34,590 nt of DNA from Actinomadura sp. BRA 177 (lineage in GTDB: Bacteria; Actinomycetota; Actinomycetes; Streptosporangiales; Streptosporangiaceae): NCBI RefSeq assembly GCF_013372625.1, contig NZ_JABXFD010000363.1, positions 1 through 34,590 on the forward strand. The letters run 5' to 3'. The notes below the pieces were generated by a model. The model was not told where the DNA came from and made no database searches. It was given only the letters and a program-made list of their open reading frames with translations. Below are positions 23,288-33,269 of this stretch, piece after piece. Position 1 is the stretch's first letter. The number at the start of each line of letters is the position of its first letter. A program made the translations under genes and the position numbers.

Positions 23288-24769
23288 TAGGCGGGTGCGG
23301 AGGGCGGATTTGCGGATCTTGCCGGTGGAGGTGCGCGGCAGCGTGTCCGCGTACTCGATGCGGCGTGGGGTCTTGAAGCCCGCCAGGCGGGCCCGGCAGG
23401 CGGCTATCAGGGCGTCCTCGCTCGGCGGGGTTCCGTCGGGGACGATCACCGCGCAGACCGTCTGGCCCCAGCGCGGGTCCGGCAGGCCGATCACGGCGAC
23501 CTGGCCGACGCCCGGGACCGTCCGCAGGACGTCCTCGACCTCGCGCGAGGAGACGTTCTCGCCGCCGGTGATGATCACGTCCTTGAGGCGGTCGACCAGG
23601 TAGAGGTAGCCGTCCTCGTCGATGCGGCCCGCGTCGCCGGTGCGGAACCAGCCCTCGGTGAACGCCTCCGCCGTCGCGTCCGGATCGTCCCAGTAGCCGG
23701 TCGTGACCTGCGGGCCGCGGACGGCGACCTCGCCGAGCGCGCCGGACGGAAGGAGCGTTCCGGCCTCGTCCAGCACCGCGATCTCGACGTTCTCGGCGGG
23801 ACATCCGGCCGAGGCCGCCAGTTCGGGGCGTCCGGCGATGGCGGCGCGATGGTCGTCCGGGGAGAGGAAGGTCGCGTTGCCGGACAGTTCGGTCATACCG
23901 AAGCCCTGGTTGAAGTCGCAGCCGAGGACGTCGATGGCGCGGCGCAGCAGCGGGACCGGCATCGGCGCCGACCCGTAGGAGATCACGCGGAGGGCGTCCA
24001 GTCCCGCCGGGTTGTCGCGCAGGTACGCGAGCAGGTCTTCGAGCATCGTGGGGGCCAGCGACAGGGTCGTCACGCCGTGCCCGCGCGCCGCCTCGACCAG
24101 CGCGGCCGGCGTGAACCGGCGCAGCACCACGGCATGCCGCCGGAACAGGTGGTGCAGCATGACCTGATATCCGGCCACATGGCACAGCGGGAACGGCGTG
24201 CAGAACACGTCGCCCGGCCGCACGGGACGGCCGGACGCGGAGGCGTCGAGGCCCGCGAGCAGGTTCTCGTGCGTGAGCCGCACACCCTTCGGACGTCCGG
24301 TCGTGCCGCTGGTGAACAGCAGCCACGCGACGTCTTTCGGGTCCGTCTCGGAAGGCGACGCCGGGCCGTCCCACGGCAGGTCGGTGACGGCGATCAGCGG
24401 CGGGTGGTCCGGCGGCAGATCACCGTCGGCGGCGAGGCGGTCGAGGAGGTCCGGCTCGCCGAGAACGAGTTCGGCGCCGCTGCGGGCGATCTGGTCCGCC
24501 CATTCCCGCGGATGCAGCCGCTGGTTGAGCGGCACCAAGATCCGGCCGTCGCGCGGAACCCCGTAGTAGGCGGCCACGTACTCAGGGCGGTTGTGCGCCA
24601 GCAGCGCAACCCGCGCGCCACGCGAGCAACTCGCCGACAGGTAGGTGCTCAGCGCGTCCGCCCGCGCGCGCAGTTCCCGGAACGTCCACGTCGTGTCGTC
24701 CACCGACAGGGCCGGAGCGTCGGGCGCGTCCACCGCCGCGGCGTCGAGCACATCGTGCAGCCGTCGCAT
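23282..24769 (-). CDS. AMP-dependent acyl-CoA ligase
   Basis: This 495-residue enzyme of the ANL superfamily activates a carboxylic acid with ATP and joins it to CoA. It shows the phosphate loop LLFTSGTTGRPKGV, the A5-type motif NQGFGMTELSG, the hinge region WFRTGDAGRIDEDGYLYLVDRLKDVI, the CoA motif GGENVSSREVED, and the catalytic lysine in LPRTSTGKIRKSALR near the end. The start at 24769 was chosen because GAGGA lies five bases before it; an ATG at 24784 would add five residues. The substrate class (fatty or aromatic acid) cannot be read. Its stop codon lies in the large inverted repeat at 23224-23287. Confidence 0.92.
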   Translation of the reverse strand: MRRLHDVLDAAAVDAPDAPALSVDDTTWTFRELRARADALSTYLSASCSRGARVALLAHNRPEYVAAYYGVPRDGRILVPLNQRLHPREWADQIARSGAELVLGEPDLLDRLAADGDLPPDHPPLIAVTDLPWDGPASPSETDPKDVAWLLFTSGTTGRPKGVRLTHENLLAGLDASASGRPVRPGDVFCTPFPLCHVAGYQVMLHHLFRRHAVVLRRFTPAALVEAARGHGVTTLSLAPTMLEDLLAYLRDNPAGLDALRVISYGSAPMPVPLLRRAIDVLGCDFNQGFGMTELSGNATFLSPDDHRAAIAGRPELAASAGCPAENVEIAVLDEAGTLLPSGALGEVAVRGPQVTTGYWDDPDATAEAFTEGWFRTGDAGRIDEDGYLYLVDRLKDVIITGGENVSSREVEDVLRTVPGVGQVAVIGLPDPRWGQTVCAVIVPDGTPPSEDALIAACRARLAGFKTPRRIEYADTLPRTSTGKIRKSALRTRLR

Positions 24770-24846
24770 CACATTCCTCGCCATCCCGGCGAATGTACCG
24801 AGGGTCCACCGAGGCGGCGGCTGCGATACCGCTGGGTGGACGGAGA

Positions 24847-24878
24847 AAGGGCGCCCCCGCCGCAGCGGGGACGCCCTT
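24847..24878 (-). terminator. Terminator of the rplK-rplA operon
   Basis: Arms AAGGGCGCCCCCGC (24847-24860) and GCGGGGACGCCCTT (24865-24878) pair with one mismatch around CGCA. It lies 12 bp after the rplA stop. Confidence 0.85.
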
Positions 24879-24890
24879 CCGGTGAAGCGA

Positions 24891-25607
24891 TCAGGCGGTT
24901 TCGAGGTCCGCCGTCAGGTTGCGGACCGCGTTCGGGTCCACCGGGATGCTCGGGCCCATCGACGTCGTCAGCGACGCCTTCTTCACGTACCGGCCCTTCG
25001 CGGCGGACGGCTTGAGCCGCTGGATCTCGTCGACCGCGGCCGCGTAGTTCTCCACCAGCTGGCGCTCGTCGAAGGACGCCTTGCCGATGATGAAGTGCAG
25101 GTTCGCGTGCCGGTCCACCCGGAACTCGATCTTGCCGCCCTTGATATCGGTCACGGCCTTCGCCACGTCCACGGTGACGGTGCCGGTCTTCGGGTTCGGC
25201 ATCAGGCCGCGCGGGCCGAGCACCCGGCCGAGCCGGCCGACCTTGCCCATCTGGTCCGGCGTGGCGACCACCGCGTCGAAGTCCAGGAAGCCGCCCTGGA
25301 TCCGCTCGATCATGTCGTCCGAGCCGACGATGTCGGCACCCGCCGCCTCGGCCTCCTGCGCCTTGGCGCCGACGGCGAAGACCAGCACGCGGGCGGTCTT
25401 ACCGGTGCCGTGCGGCAGGTTGACGGTGCCGCGCACCATCTGGTCGGCCTTGCGCGGGTCGACGCCCAGTCGCAGCGCGACCTCGACGGTCGCGTCGAAC
25501 TTGGTGACCGCGGTCTCCTTGGCCAGCTGCACGGCCTCGACCGGGCTGTACAGCCGCTCCCGGTCGATCTTCTCCGCGGCGGCGCGGTAGCCCTTGCTGC
25601 GCTTCAT
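24891..25607 (-). CDS. rplA: 50S ribosomal protein L1
   Basis: This 238-residue protein forms the L1 stalk of the 50S subunit, which moves deacylated tRNA from the E site. The signatures [19 protein letters not shown], the [21 protein letters not shown]-binding segment, [15 protein letters not shown] and [12 protein letters not shown] are all present. Length and start (AGGAGGAACG before the ATG) are normal. It follows rplK by 58 bp in the usual operon. Confidence 0.98.
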   Translation of the reverse strand: MKRSKGYRAAAEKIDRERLYSPVEAVQLAKETAVTKFDATVEVALRLGVDPRKADQMVRGTVNLPHGTGKTARVLVFAVGAKAQEAEAAGADIVGSDDMIERIQGGFLDFDAVVATPDQMGKVGRLGRVLGPRGLMPNPKTGTVTVDVAKAVTDIKGGKIEFRVDRHANLHFIIGKASFDERQLVENYAAAVDEIQRLKPSAAKGRYVKKASLTTSMGPSIPVDPNAVRNLTADLETA

Positions 25608-25665
25608 GTGCGTTCCTCCTGGAACTCGTGGTGCGGGCCAGCGCCGGCCCTTCCACAGGTGGGTG

Positions 25666-26094
25666 TTACTTGACGTCGATGCCCATCGAACGCGCGGTGC
25701 CGGCGACGATCTTCTCGGCGGCGTCCAGGTTCTTGGCGTTCAGGTCGGGCATCTTGGTCGTGGCGATCTCGCGGATCTGGTCCCGGGTCACCGAGCCGAC
25801 CTTGGTCTTGTGCGGCTCGCCGCTGCCCTTGTCCACGCCCGCGGCCTTCAGGATGAGCTGCGCGGCCGGCGGCGTCTTGGTGACGAAGCTGAACGACCGG
25901 TCCTCGTAGATGGTGATCTCTACGGGGATGACGTTGCCGCGCTGGGACTCCGTGGCAGCGTTGTACTGCTTGCAGAAGTCCATGATGTTGACGCCGTGCG
26001 GACCGAGCGCCGTACCGACCGGCGGCGCCGGCGTAGCCTGCCCAGCCTGCAGCTGGACCTTCACCAACGCGGCGATTTTCTTCTTCGGAGGCAT
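25666..26094 (-). CDS. rplK: 50S ribosomal protein L11
   Basis: This 142-residue protein binds the 23S rRNA GTPase centre, where thiostrepton acts and where RelA senses stalling. The L11 signatures are seen: [20 protein letters not shown] with the proline-rich switch, [38 protein letters not shown] and the C-terminal helix with [20 protein letters not shown]. It is the first gene of rplK-rplA. The ribosome site is weak (GGGG, about ten bases upstream). Confidence 0.98.
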   Translation of the reverse strand: MPPKKKIAALVKVQLQAGQATPAPPVGTALGPHGVNIMDFCKQYNAATESQRGNVIPVEITIYEDRSFSFVTKTPPAAQLILKAAGVDKGSGEPHKTKVGSVTRDQIREIATTKMPDLNAKNLDAAEKIVAGTARSMGIDVK

Positions 26095-26419
26095 GTGAAA
26101 CCCCTATGTCCCATTTATCGGTGGCTCCGACTCCCGGTCACCCGGGCAACACGACGGCTGGGACAGCATCCACCGTGTAGGAACCGCTTGAACCCGTCAT
26201 CCCGCGCAGGCGGCACCGACGGCCGCAGGTTCGCCCAGCACTGTGCGAGTACTTAGCGAGGTTTTAGCAAGGGTGCCTGCGAGGCGCGGAGCATTGACGC
26301 TTCTACGCCGGGGATGACCCACCTAGCATACGGCCTCGTTGAAGCAGGTCGGTCAATCCGGAATCCGCCGGCCAGGCGCTGGCCGATGGTCCGCTCCGCG
26401 AGCGCCCCGTCCGGAAAGT
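26095..26419 (-). other. rplK upstream region with possible promoter
   Basis: This 325-bp region holds no gene. It should contain the rplK promoter and leader. A candidate on the minus strand is TTGACC (26356-26351) with TATGCT (26330-26325), but the 20-bp spacing is too long for a standard promoter. No clear terminator or riboswitch fold was seen by eye. Confidence 0.4.
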
Positions 26420-26456
26420 GTTCGGGCCGTTCCCGAGTAGGGGGAACGGCCCGGAC
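26420..26456 (-). terminator. Terminator after nusG
   Basis: CGGGCCGTTCCC (26423-26434) pairs with GGGAACGGCCCG (26442-26453), with three further outer pairs. On the minus strand AACACTTTCC follows. It lies 15 bp past the nusG stop. Confidence 0.85.
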
Positions 26457-26470
26457 ATGTGTGGTCTGGG

Positions 26471-27645
<1,175 letters not shown>

Positions 27646-27766
27646 TTGCCGCCGTTCACCTCATAGGTCGTGATCCAACCACCATGTGGTTGCCGCGCGG
27701 TCCGTGCCGTGGCCCGTCACGGCGCCGCCGTGACGCGACCGGCACGGGTGCGCGCACCGCACCTCG

Positions 27767-27839
27767 CAGGGCAGGAGGGACTCGAACCCCCAACCGCCGG
27801 TTTTGGAGACCGGAGCTCTACCAATTGAGCCACTGCCCT
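27767..27839 (-). tRNA. tRNA-Trp (CCA)
   Basis: On the minus strand the 73 nt fold as a cloverleaf: acceptor AGGGCAG/CTGCCCT with discriminator G, D arm GCTC...GAGC, anticodon stem CCGGT/ACCGG with loop CTCCAAA (anticodon CCA), and T loop GGTTCGAGTCC. CCA is not encoded. It precedes secE, as in other actinomycetes. A small hairpin TTCTCC/GGAGAA (27843-27860) lies just upstream. Confidence 0.97.
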
Positions 27840-28154
27840 TCATTCTCCGGCTAAGGAGAACACCCGGCCATGGGGCCGGGACGGTGCCGGGTCCCAGCTT
27901 ACGGCCTCTCGTTGATGCCCGCGTGCGGACAGGCTCGTATACCGGTGACGCGTCACTTGGTGGGTGAGTCTACGTGCCGGAGGGCCCCGCGTCGAACCGA
28001 TACCCACAGATCCTTCACCGGCCCGCGGGACCGGACCGTGGACCGGCGAGCGAACCGTCCTCCAGCCCCCACCCACCACCAGCCAATTGACGAGCTCCGC
28101 TCGCGCTCCCATATATGGCTCGGGTCACGAGAGGCGATCTGTAACGATGGGGGT
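27840..28154. other. Divergent intergenic region, tRNA-Trp and aminotransferase
   Basis: This 315-bp region must hold the promoters of the tRNA-secE-nusG block (leftward) and the aminotransferase (rightward). Seen by eye: TTCTCC/GGAGAA hairpin (27843-27860), the perfect 12-bp palindrome GTGACGCGTCAC (27945-27956), and the aspC promoter described separately. The frame that continues the aminotransferase upstream to 27870 is not a credible extension. Confidence 0.5.
28087..28116 (+). promoter_or_regulatory. Probable promoter of the aminotransferase gene
   Basis: TTGACG (28087-28092) is followed after 18 bp by ATATAT (28111-28116), which stands out in GC-rich DNA. The mRNA would start near 28123, about 30 bases before the ATG at 28155. 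Confidence 0.6.
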
Positions 28155-29366
28155 ATGAGCACTGACCGTCCTCGCATCTCCAAGCGCATCGCCGCGATAT
28201 CCGAGTCCGCCACGCTGGCCGTCGACGCCAAGGCCAAGGCGCTGAAGGCGGCGGGCCGCCCGGTCATCGGGTTCGGCGCGGGCGAGCCCGACTTCCCCAC
28301 GCCGGACTACATCGTCGAGGCCGCGGTGGCCGCCTGCGGGGTACCGCGCTTCCACAAGTACACGCCGGCGGGCGGGCTGCCCGAGCTGCGCACCGCCATC
28401 GCCGAGAAGACCGAGCGGGACTCCGGCTACAAGGTGGAGGCCAACCAGGTCCTCGTGACCAACGGCGGCAAGCAGGCGGTGTACGAGGCGTTCGCGGCGC
28501 TGCTCGACCCGGGCGACGAGGTGATCGTCCCGACGCCGTACTGGACGACCTACCCCGAGTCGATCAAGCTGGCGGGCGGCGTGCCCGTGGACGTCGTCGC
28601 CGACGAGACCACCGGCTACCAGGTGAGCGTCGAGCAGCTGGAGGCGGCCCGCACCGGCCGGACGAAGGTGCTGCTGTTCGTGTCGCCGTCCAACCCGACC
28701 GGCGCCGTGTACTCGCGGGACGAGATCGAGGCGATCGGACGCTGGGCCGACGAGCACGGCCTCTGGGTCGTCACCGACGAGATCTACGAGCACCTCGTGT
28801 ACGGGGACGCCGAGTTCCACTCGATGCCCGTCGTGGTGCCGGAGCTGGCCGACCGGACGCTCGTCCTGAACGGCGTCGCGAAGACGTACGCGATGACGGG
28901 CTGGCGGGTGGGCTGGATGGTCGGCCCGGCGGACGTGGTCAAGGCCGCGCAGAACCTCCAGTCGCACGCGACGTCCAACGTGGCGAACGTGTCGCAGGCC
29001 GCCGCGCTCGCCGCGGTGACCGGCGACCTGTCGGCGGTGGCGGAGATGCGCAAGGCGTTCGACCGGCGCCGCCACACGATCGTGAAGATGCTGAACGAGA
29101 TCCCGGGCGTGGTGTGCCCGGAGCCGGAGGGCGCGTTCTACGCCTACCCGTCGGTGAAGGCGCTGCTGGGCAAGGAGCTGCGCGGCAAGCGTCCGGAGAC
29201 GTCGGTGGAGCTGGCGTCGCTGATCCTGGAGGAGGCCGAGGTCGCGCTGGTGCCCGGTGAGGCGTTCGGCACGCCCGGCTACTTCCGCCTCTCCTACGCA
29301 CTGGGCGACGACGACCTCGTCGAGGGCGTGTCGCGCGTCGCGAAGCTGCTCGCCGAGGCGAGCTGA
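28155..29366 (+). CDS. aspC: Class I aminotransferase, aspartate aminotransferase type
   Basis: This 403-residue PLP enzyme moves amino groups between aspartate or similar amino acids and 2-oxoglutarate. It shows [10 protein letters not shown] (41-50), the [12 protein letters not shown] segment, NPTGAVYSR (Asn180), DEIYEHLVY (Asp208, Tyr211), the PLP-binding Lys243 in [16 protein letters not shown] and the C-terminal [12 protein letters not shown] with the substrate-binding arginine. It belongs to the AATB/AspC-like group I. The start at 28155 gives [11 protein letters not shown], as in actinobacterial homologues. A homologous gene flanks tRNA-Trp-secE in Streptomyces, so this is conserved context. 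Confidence 0.95.
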   Translation: MSTDRPRISKRIAAISESATLAVDAKAKALKAAGRPVIGFGAGEPDFPTPDYIVEAAVAACGVPRFHKYTPAGGLPELRTAIAEKTERDSGYKVEANQVLVTNGGKQAVYEAFAALLDPGDEVIVPTPYWTTYPESIKLAGGVPVDVVADETTGYQVSVEQLEAARTGRTKVLLFVSPSNPTGAVYSRDEIEAIGRWADEHGLWVVTDEIYEHLVYGDAEFHSMPVVVPELADRTLVLNGVAKTYAMTGWRVGWMVGPADVVKAAQNLQSHATSNVANVSQAAALAAVTGDLSAVAEMRKAFDRRRHTIVKMLNEIPGVVCPEPEGAFYAYPSVKALLGKELRGKRPETSVELASLILEEAEVALVPGEAFGTPGYFRLSYALGDDDLVEGVSRVAKLLAEAS

Positions 29367-29381
29367 CCCCCTGCAGGCATG

Positions 29382-29421
29382 AACCGGCCCCGGGCGCACA
29401 CACGTGCCCGGGGCCGGTTTT
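29382..29421 (+). terminator. Terminator after the aminotransferase gene
   Basis: AACCGGCCCCGGGC (29382-29395) and GCCCGGGGCCGGTT (29406-29419) are perfect 14-bp arms, followed by a T run (29418-29421). It lies 15 bp past the stop. Confidence 0.9.
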
Positions 29422-29424
29422 CAT

Positions 29425-29451
29425 GGGACGGGGCATGCCCGGCCCCGTCCC
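29425..29451 (-). terminator. Hairpin facing the sigma-partner gene
   Basis: GGGACGGGGC (29425-29434) and GCCCCGTCCC (29442-29451) form a 10-bp stem with a 7-nt loop, 67 bp beyond the stop of the minus-strand gene at 29518. It likely ends that transcript. Confidence 0.55.
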
Positions 29452-29517
29452 GGAATGCCCGGACGGGACGTCCCGCAGCGGCCCCTCTCCGCTGCGTTCC
29501 GCCCCGGCAGGGCGGGT

Positions 29518-30270
29518 CTAGGGGCGCACTCCTTCGGCGATGCGCATGAGCTGCTCCTTGGCCGATCCCTTGGCGGTCACGGTGACGCCGACGCCGGGCC
29601 GCGCCAGCCACGAGATCTGCCGCGCCGAGTCGGGACGGTCGCCGGTCAGCGCAGGTATACCGCGAACGGATGTGTGGCCGGGGACGCCCGGCGTCCCCAT
29701 GAGGTCGCGCGGGCCGGTGAGCTTGCCGCCCTTCACCAGGGCGATCTCCACCCAGCCGGTCTTGCCGCGCCAGGCGCACGTCGTGGTCTCGCGTCCGGCG
29801 TCGTGGGCCGTGCGGCACGGGCCGGTGGCGGCCAGGCCGTCCGGGATGTAGCTGATCCAGCCCGGCAGCTTGCCGACCACGTCGTCCACGCCGGGCTTGC
29901 GGGAATCGGTGCCGCCGCCGGAGGACGGGTGCGCCTCCGGCTTCGACGAGGCTCCCGCCTCGGGCCTCCCCTCGGACGGCGGGGACGCGGGGAGGCCCGC
30001 GGCGGGAGGTCGCTCCGGCGGCCGGGACGCCGGGACGGTCGCGGTGGGACGGGCCGTCTCGGAGTTCCCGGCCGGTGCGGCCCGGAACGACTGATAGGTG
30101 GGTACGAGGGCGAGCGCGGCGACCGACACGGCGGCCGCGCCCGCGGCGGCGTGCATCCGGGCCCTCCGGCGCCGGTGCCGCCGCTTGACGTCCGTGACGA
30201 GCGACGGCGACGCGGACGTCCCGGCCACCTGCTCGGCCATGGCGTTCCGCAGTTCACTCTCCAGGTCCAT
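29518..30270 (-). CDS. Membrane protein partnered with ECF sigma factor
   Basis: This 250-residue protein has no family I can name. A cytosolic N-terminal region (about 1-38, with MDLESELRNAMAEQ and a basic KRRHRRRRAR stretch) is followed by one membrane helix (about 40-58) and an extracytoplasmic Pro/Ser-rich linker (about 60-125). A small folded domain ends the protein (CRTAH...TTCAWRG has a Cys pair that could form a disulphide). It starts three bases after the sigma gene stop, so the two are cotranscribed. Topology and position suggest an anti-sigma or sensor role, but no anti-sigma motif (ZAS zinc motif) is seen. Confidence 0.78.
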   Translation of the reverse strand: MDLESELRNAMAEQVAGTSASPSLVTDVKRRHRRRRARMHAAAGAAAVSVAALALVPTYQSFRAAPAGNSETARPTATVPASRPPERPPAAGLPASPPSEGRPEAGASSKPEAHPSSGGGTDSRKPGVDDVVGKLPGWISYIPDGLAATGPCRTAHDAGRETTTCAWRGKTGWVEIALVKGGKLTGPRDLMGTPGVPGHTSVRGIPALTGDRPDSARQISWLARPGVGVTVTAKGSAKEQLMRIAEGVRP

Positions 30271-30273
30271 CGC

Positions 30274-30783
30274 TCATCTCCCCAGTGGCGCCAGGTTCGT
30301 GTCGAGGCGCTCCCGGAGCCTGGCGAGCCCCCGGGACGCCTGGCTCTTGACCGTGCCGACCGAGCAGCCGAGCGCCTGCGCCGTCTCCGCCTCCGAGAGG
30401 TCCTCCCAGAAGCGCAGGACGAGCACCGCCCGCTGGCGCGGGCCGAGTCTGCGCAACTCGCCCATGAGCGTCCCCCTGAGCTCGACGGCGTGGTTCGGTG
30501 ACGCGGCCGGCGTCTCCGGGAGCCGCGCCATGTGGATCTCCCGGAGCACCTTCCACCGGCGGGCACGGCTGATCACGAGGTTGACCAGGATCCGGCGGAC
30601 GTAGGGCTCCGGATCGCTGCCCGCCTCCAGCCGCCCCCAGTGCCGGTAGGCCTTCTCCAGCGCGGTCTGCAGGATGTCCTCGGCGTCCTGCCGGGCCCCG
30701 CACATCAGTGCCGCGGTGCGCAGCAGGGCATCGCCGCGTGCCGCCACGAACTCCACGAACGACTCGTCGTCTCGACGCCCCAC
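30274..30783 (-). CDS. SigE-family ECF RNA polymerase sigma factor
   Basis: This 169-residue protein is an ECF sigma factor of the actinobacterial SigE-like type. Region 2 shows FVEFVAARGDALLRTAALMCG, DAEDILQTALEKAYRHW and YVRRILVNLVISRARRWK. Region 4 shows LGPRQRAVLVLRFWEDLSEAETAQALGCSVGTVKSQASRGLARLRERL. The start is GTG at 30783 with GGAG four bases before it. Transcription may need read-through of the 13-bp hairpin between this gene and the upstream secreted-protein gene, or a promoter in the 38 bases between them. Confidence 0.93.
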   Translation of the reverse strand: MGRRDDESFVEFVAARGDALLRTAALMCGARQDAEDILQTALEKAYRHWGRLEAGSDPEPYVRRILVNLVISRARRWKVLREIHMARLPETPAASPNHAVELRGTLMGELRRLGPRQRAVLVLRFWEDLSEAETAQALGCSVGTVKSQASRGLARLRERLDTNLAPLGR

Positions 30784-30820
30784 TGTGCTCCGTCCCGGCC
30801 GATGCGGTTCCGGTTCATAC

Positions 30821-30856
30821 CGGGTGGACGGCCCCCGCGCCGAGGCCGTCCACCCG
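30821..30856 (-). terminator. Terminator/attenuator between secreted-protein gene and sigma gene
   Basis: Perfect 13-bp arms CGGGTGGACGGCC (30821-30833) and GGCCGTCCACCCG (30844-30856) with a 10-nt loop. It lies between the stop at 30868 and the sigma GTG at 30783 on the same strand. Confidence 0.8.
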
Positions 30857-30867
30857 CGTTCTGGGTG

Positions 30868-31785
30868 TTACCGCCCCTGGCGCAGCGCGGTGGCCACGTC
30901 CTGCAGCCCGCCCGCGAGGACGGGGCTGCCGTTGACGAACAGCGAGTAGCCGCTCGGGTCGAACAGCAGCACGCCGCCGCCGTTCGGGCTCTGCCAGCCG
31001 GCGACGCCCGCGACGGTGACGGGGGTGCCGCCCTCGGGTAGCCGCAGCGCCCGCCGCAGCTGATTCTGCGTCATGCCGGCGGGCGTCTTCAGCGTTTCGA
31101 CGGTGATCCACCGGCCGGCGTTGCCGGTCCACTTCTGGGTGACCGCGCAGACCCGCTGCTTGCGCAGGTCGGCGGAGCCCGGGACGGCGGACACGTAGCG
31201 CAGGCCCTTCGGCAGCATGACGGCCTTCTCGACCGCGCCGCCGACCGGCACGGCGGGCCGCAGCTTGCTGCAGTCGAGCTTGGGCAGGGCGGGCACGCCC
31301 GGCTTGGCGGGGACGCGCGCGGGCGGCTTGGTCGTGGGGACGCTCCGCTTCGAGTTCGCGGACGGCGCGCAGGTCGGCAGGTCGGCAGGGAGCTTGCCCT
31401 TCGCGTCCGGGGCCTTGACGCCGGGCAGGTCGGTCTTGGGCAGGTCCGCCTTCGGGAGGTCCTGGGCGGGGATGCCGGTCTCGGGCAGGTTCTTCGTGAC
31501 GGGGTTCTGCTTGAGCTGCTGCTCGACCTGCTTCTTCGCGCCGGTCTCGGGCACCTTGACGTCCGGCAGGCCGGCCTTCGGCAGGTCGGTCTTGGCCGGG
31601 AGGCAGGTCGGGAGCGTCTTGGGCGCCGGGGCCGGCGCCTGGCGCGCGGCGGGCGGGGCCTGGACGCCGCTCGACTGGAGGCCGGCCTCGTGGTGGGTGC
31701 CGGTCATCGCCCAGGTGGCGCCGCCGCCGACGGCGACGGTCCCGACGGCGGACGCGGCGATCAAGGCGGCCTTCAGGGTGATCAT
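30868..31785 (-). CDS. Secreted Leu-Pro-repeat protein
   Basis: This 305-residue protein starts with a short hydrophobic signal or anchor segment (about 5-27, ALIAASAVGTVAVGGGA). The central region (about 60-140) repeats Leu-Pro units such as TDLPKAGLPDVKVP, ADLPKTDLPGVKAP and NLPETGIP. A C-terminal domain of about 120 residues (WTGNAGRWITVETL, GVAGWQSPNGGGVLLFD) has no recognised family. Four cysteines flank the repeat. The start at 31785 is set by GAGGGA about seven bases upstream; the longer frame to 31911 runs through the promoter. It probably acts in the cell envelope and is followed by the sigma operon. Confidence 0.78.
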   Translation of the reverse strand: MITLKAALIAASAVGTVAVGGGATWAMTGTHHEAGLQSSGVQAPPAARQAPAPAPKTLPTCLPAKTDLPKAGLPDVKVPETGAKKQVEQQLKQNPVTKNLPETGIPAQDLPKADLPKTDLPGVKAPDAKGKLPADLPTCAPSANSKRSVPTTKPPARVPAKPGVPALPKLDCSKLRPAVPVGGAVEKAVMLPKGLRYVSAVPGSADLRKQRVCAVTQKWTGNAGRWITVETLKTPAGMTQNQLRRALRLPEGGTPVTVAGVAGWQSPNGGGVLLFDPSGYSLFVNGSPVLAGGLQDVATALRQGR

Positions 31786-31851
31786 GGTGTGTCCCTCTCT
31801 GCCCGGGTCGTTCTCGCGGGGGGTTGGCCCGTTTCTCTCTGGCGCCCCTCG

Positions 31852-31879
31852 TATACGCACGGTGGCCGGAAGGGGTTGC
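31852..31879 (-). promoter_or_regulatory. Candidate ECF-type promoter for the secreted protein
   Basis: On the minus strand GCAACC (31879-31874) and CGTATA (31857-31852) lie 16 bp apart, the layout of an ECF promoter. CGTATACG (31850-31857) is also palindromic. The adjacent ECF sigma gene makes recognition by that factor plausible but unproven. Confidence 0.4.
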
Positions 31880-32009
31880 ACGCGATTCCAAAGTTTTTTC
31901 TGAGGTGCCATGTGCGGGATGGCCGCCGCGTGTCATGCGAGGTAGTCCGGTGTGGTGATCCTGCGTGTACGGGGGTTCGACCGGGCCGATGATCCGGCAG
32001 CATTGGGTC

Positions 32010-33110
32010 ATGGAGGCCAGTACCGTTTCACCTCGTCCGACCCAGGATCGTTCCGGGCCGGACCATGGCGAGCCCGCCCCCGCTGCGCGCGGCTCCGCCC
32101 GTCCGGACGTGGCCCTGCTCCCGAAGGCGCACCTGCATCTGCACTTCACCGGGTCGATGCGGCATTCGACGCTGGTGGAGCTCGCCGCCGTGCACGGCGT
32201 CCACCTGCCGGACGCGCTCGTCGAGGACTGGCCGCCGAAGCTGCACGCGACCGACGAACGCGGCTGGTTCCGGTTCCAGCGCCTGTACGACATCGCGCGC
32301 TCGGTGCTGCAAACGCCGGACGACCTGCGCCGCCTGCTGCGCGAGACCGCGGAGGACGAGGCGGCCGAGGGGTCGGGCTGGCTGGAGATCCAGGTCGACC
32401 CGAGCGGCTACGCGGCGAAGTTCGGCGGGCTGACACCGACCGTGGAACTCGTCCTGGACGCGGCGCGGGATGCGTCGGAGGCGTCCGGCGTCGGCATCGG
32501 CGTGGTGATCGCGGCTAACCGAACGCGGCATCCGCTGGACGCGAAGACCCTCGCGCGCCTCGCCGTCCGCTACACGGACAAGGGCGTGGTCGGGTTCGGG
32601 CTGTCCAACGACGAGCGGCGGGGCCGCGCCTACGACTTCGAGGGCGCGTTCCGGATCGCCAAGCGCGGCGGGCTCCTGTCGGACCCGCACGGCGGCGAGC
32701 TGCTCGGCCCGGCGAGCGTCCGGGAGTGCCTGGACACGCTGGACGCCGACCGGATCGGCCACGGCGTCCGCGCCGTGGAGGACCCGCGCCTGCTGGCGGC
32801 GATCGTCGACCGGGGCGTGACACTGGAGGTCTGCCCGGCATCGAACGTGGGCCTCGGCGTGGCGGCGACGGCGTCGGACGTCCCGGTCCGCCGCCTGTTC
32901 GAGGCGGGCGCATCGATCGCCCTGGGCGCCGACGACCCCCTCCTCTTCGGCTCCCGCCTCGCCCGCCAGTACGACCTGGCCCGCACCGACCACGGCTTCA
33001 CCGACCCCGAACTGGCAGAACTGGCCCGCCAGTCGATCAGAGCCTCAGCCGCCCCCACCGACATCCGCAAACGCCTACTCGCGGGAGTCGACGCCTGGCT
33101 CGCGAACTAG
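32010..33110 (+). CDS. add: Adenosine deaminase
   Basis: This 366-residue zinc enzyme converts adenosine to inosine in purine salvage. The metal site and catalytic motifs are seen: HLHLHFTGS (zinc ligands His43 and His45), PHGGE (in place of the usual HAGE), RIGHGVRAVED with zinc/catalytic histidines, LEVCPASN, and GADDPLLFGS with the catalytic Asp pair. The first 36 residues are not conserved. The start is uncertain: ATG at 32010 lacks a ribosome site, and a GTG at 31965 or an ATG at 31989 are possible. It diverges from the secreted-protein gene. Confidence 0.92.
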   Translation: MEASTVSPRPTQDRSGPDHGEPAPAARGSARPDVALLPKAHLHLHFTGSMRHSTLVELAAVHGVHLPDALVEDWPPKLHATDERGWFRFQRLYDIARSVLQTPDDLRRLLRETAEDEAAEGSGWLEIQVDPSGYAAKFGGLTPTVELVLDAARDASEASGVGIGVVIAANRTRHPLDAKTLARLAVRYTDKGVVGFGLSNDERRGRAYDFEGAFRIAKRGGLLSDPHGGELLGPASVRECLDTLDADRIGHGVRAVEDPRLLAAIVDRGVTLEVCPASNVGLGVAATASDVPVRRLFEAGASIALGADDPLLFGSRLARQYDLARTDHGFTDPELAELARQSIRASAAPTDIRKRLLAGVDAWLAN

Positions 33111-33269
33111 CGTCGGAGCCGGCGGAGCGGTCGGCGGGCGACGGCCGCGAGCGAGCATGCGGGCGGCCGGCGTTCCGGATCGGCAGAGCGGTCGGTGAGA
33201 CCCCGCGCCGCAAACGTCCATCGGCCGGCATAGTCGCCCAGCTCGGCGTTCTGCCATGCCGGCGGGCGG

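Noticed and set aside
27870-28154. Extended aminotransferase N-terminus (95 extra codons)
   Set aside because: The extension crosses the TTGACG/ATATAT promoter and has no conserved sequence. The ATG at 28155 gives the usual family start.
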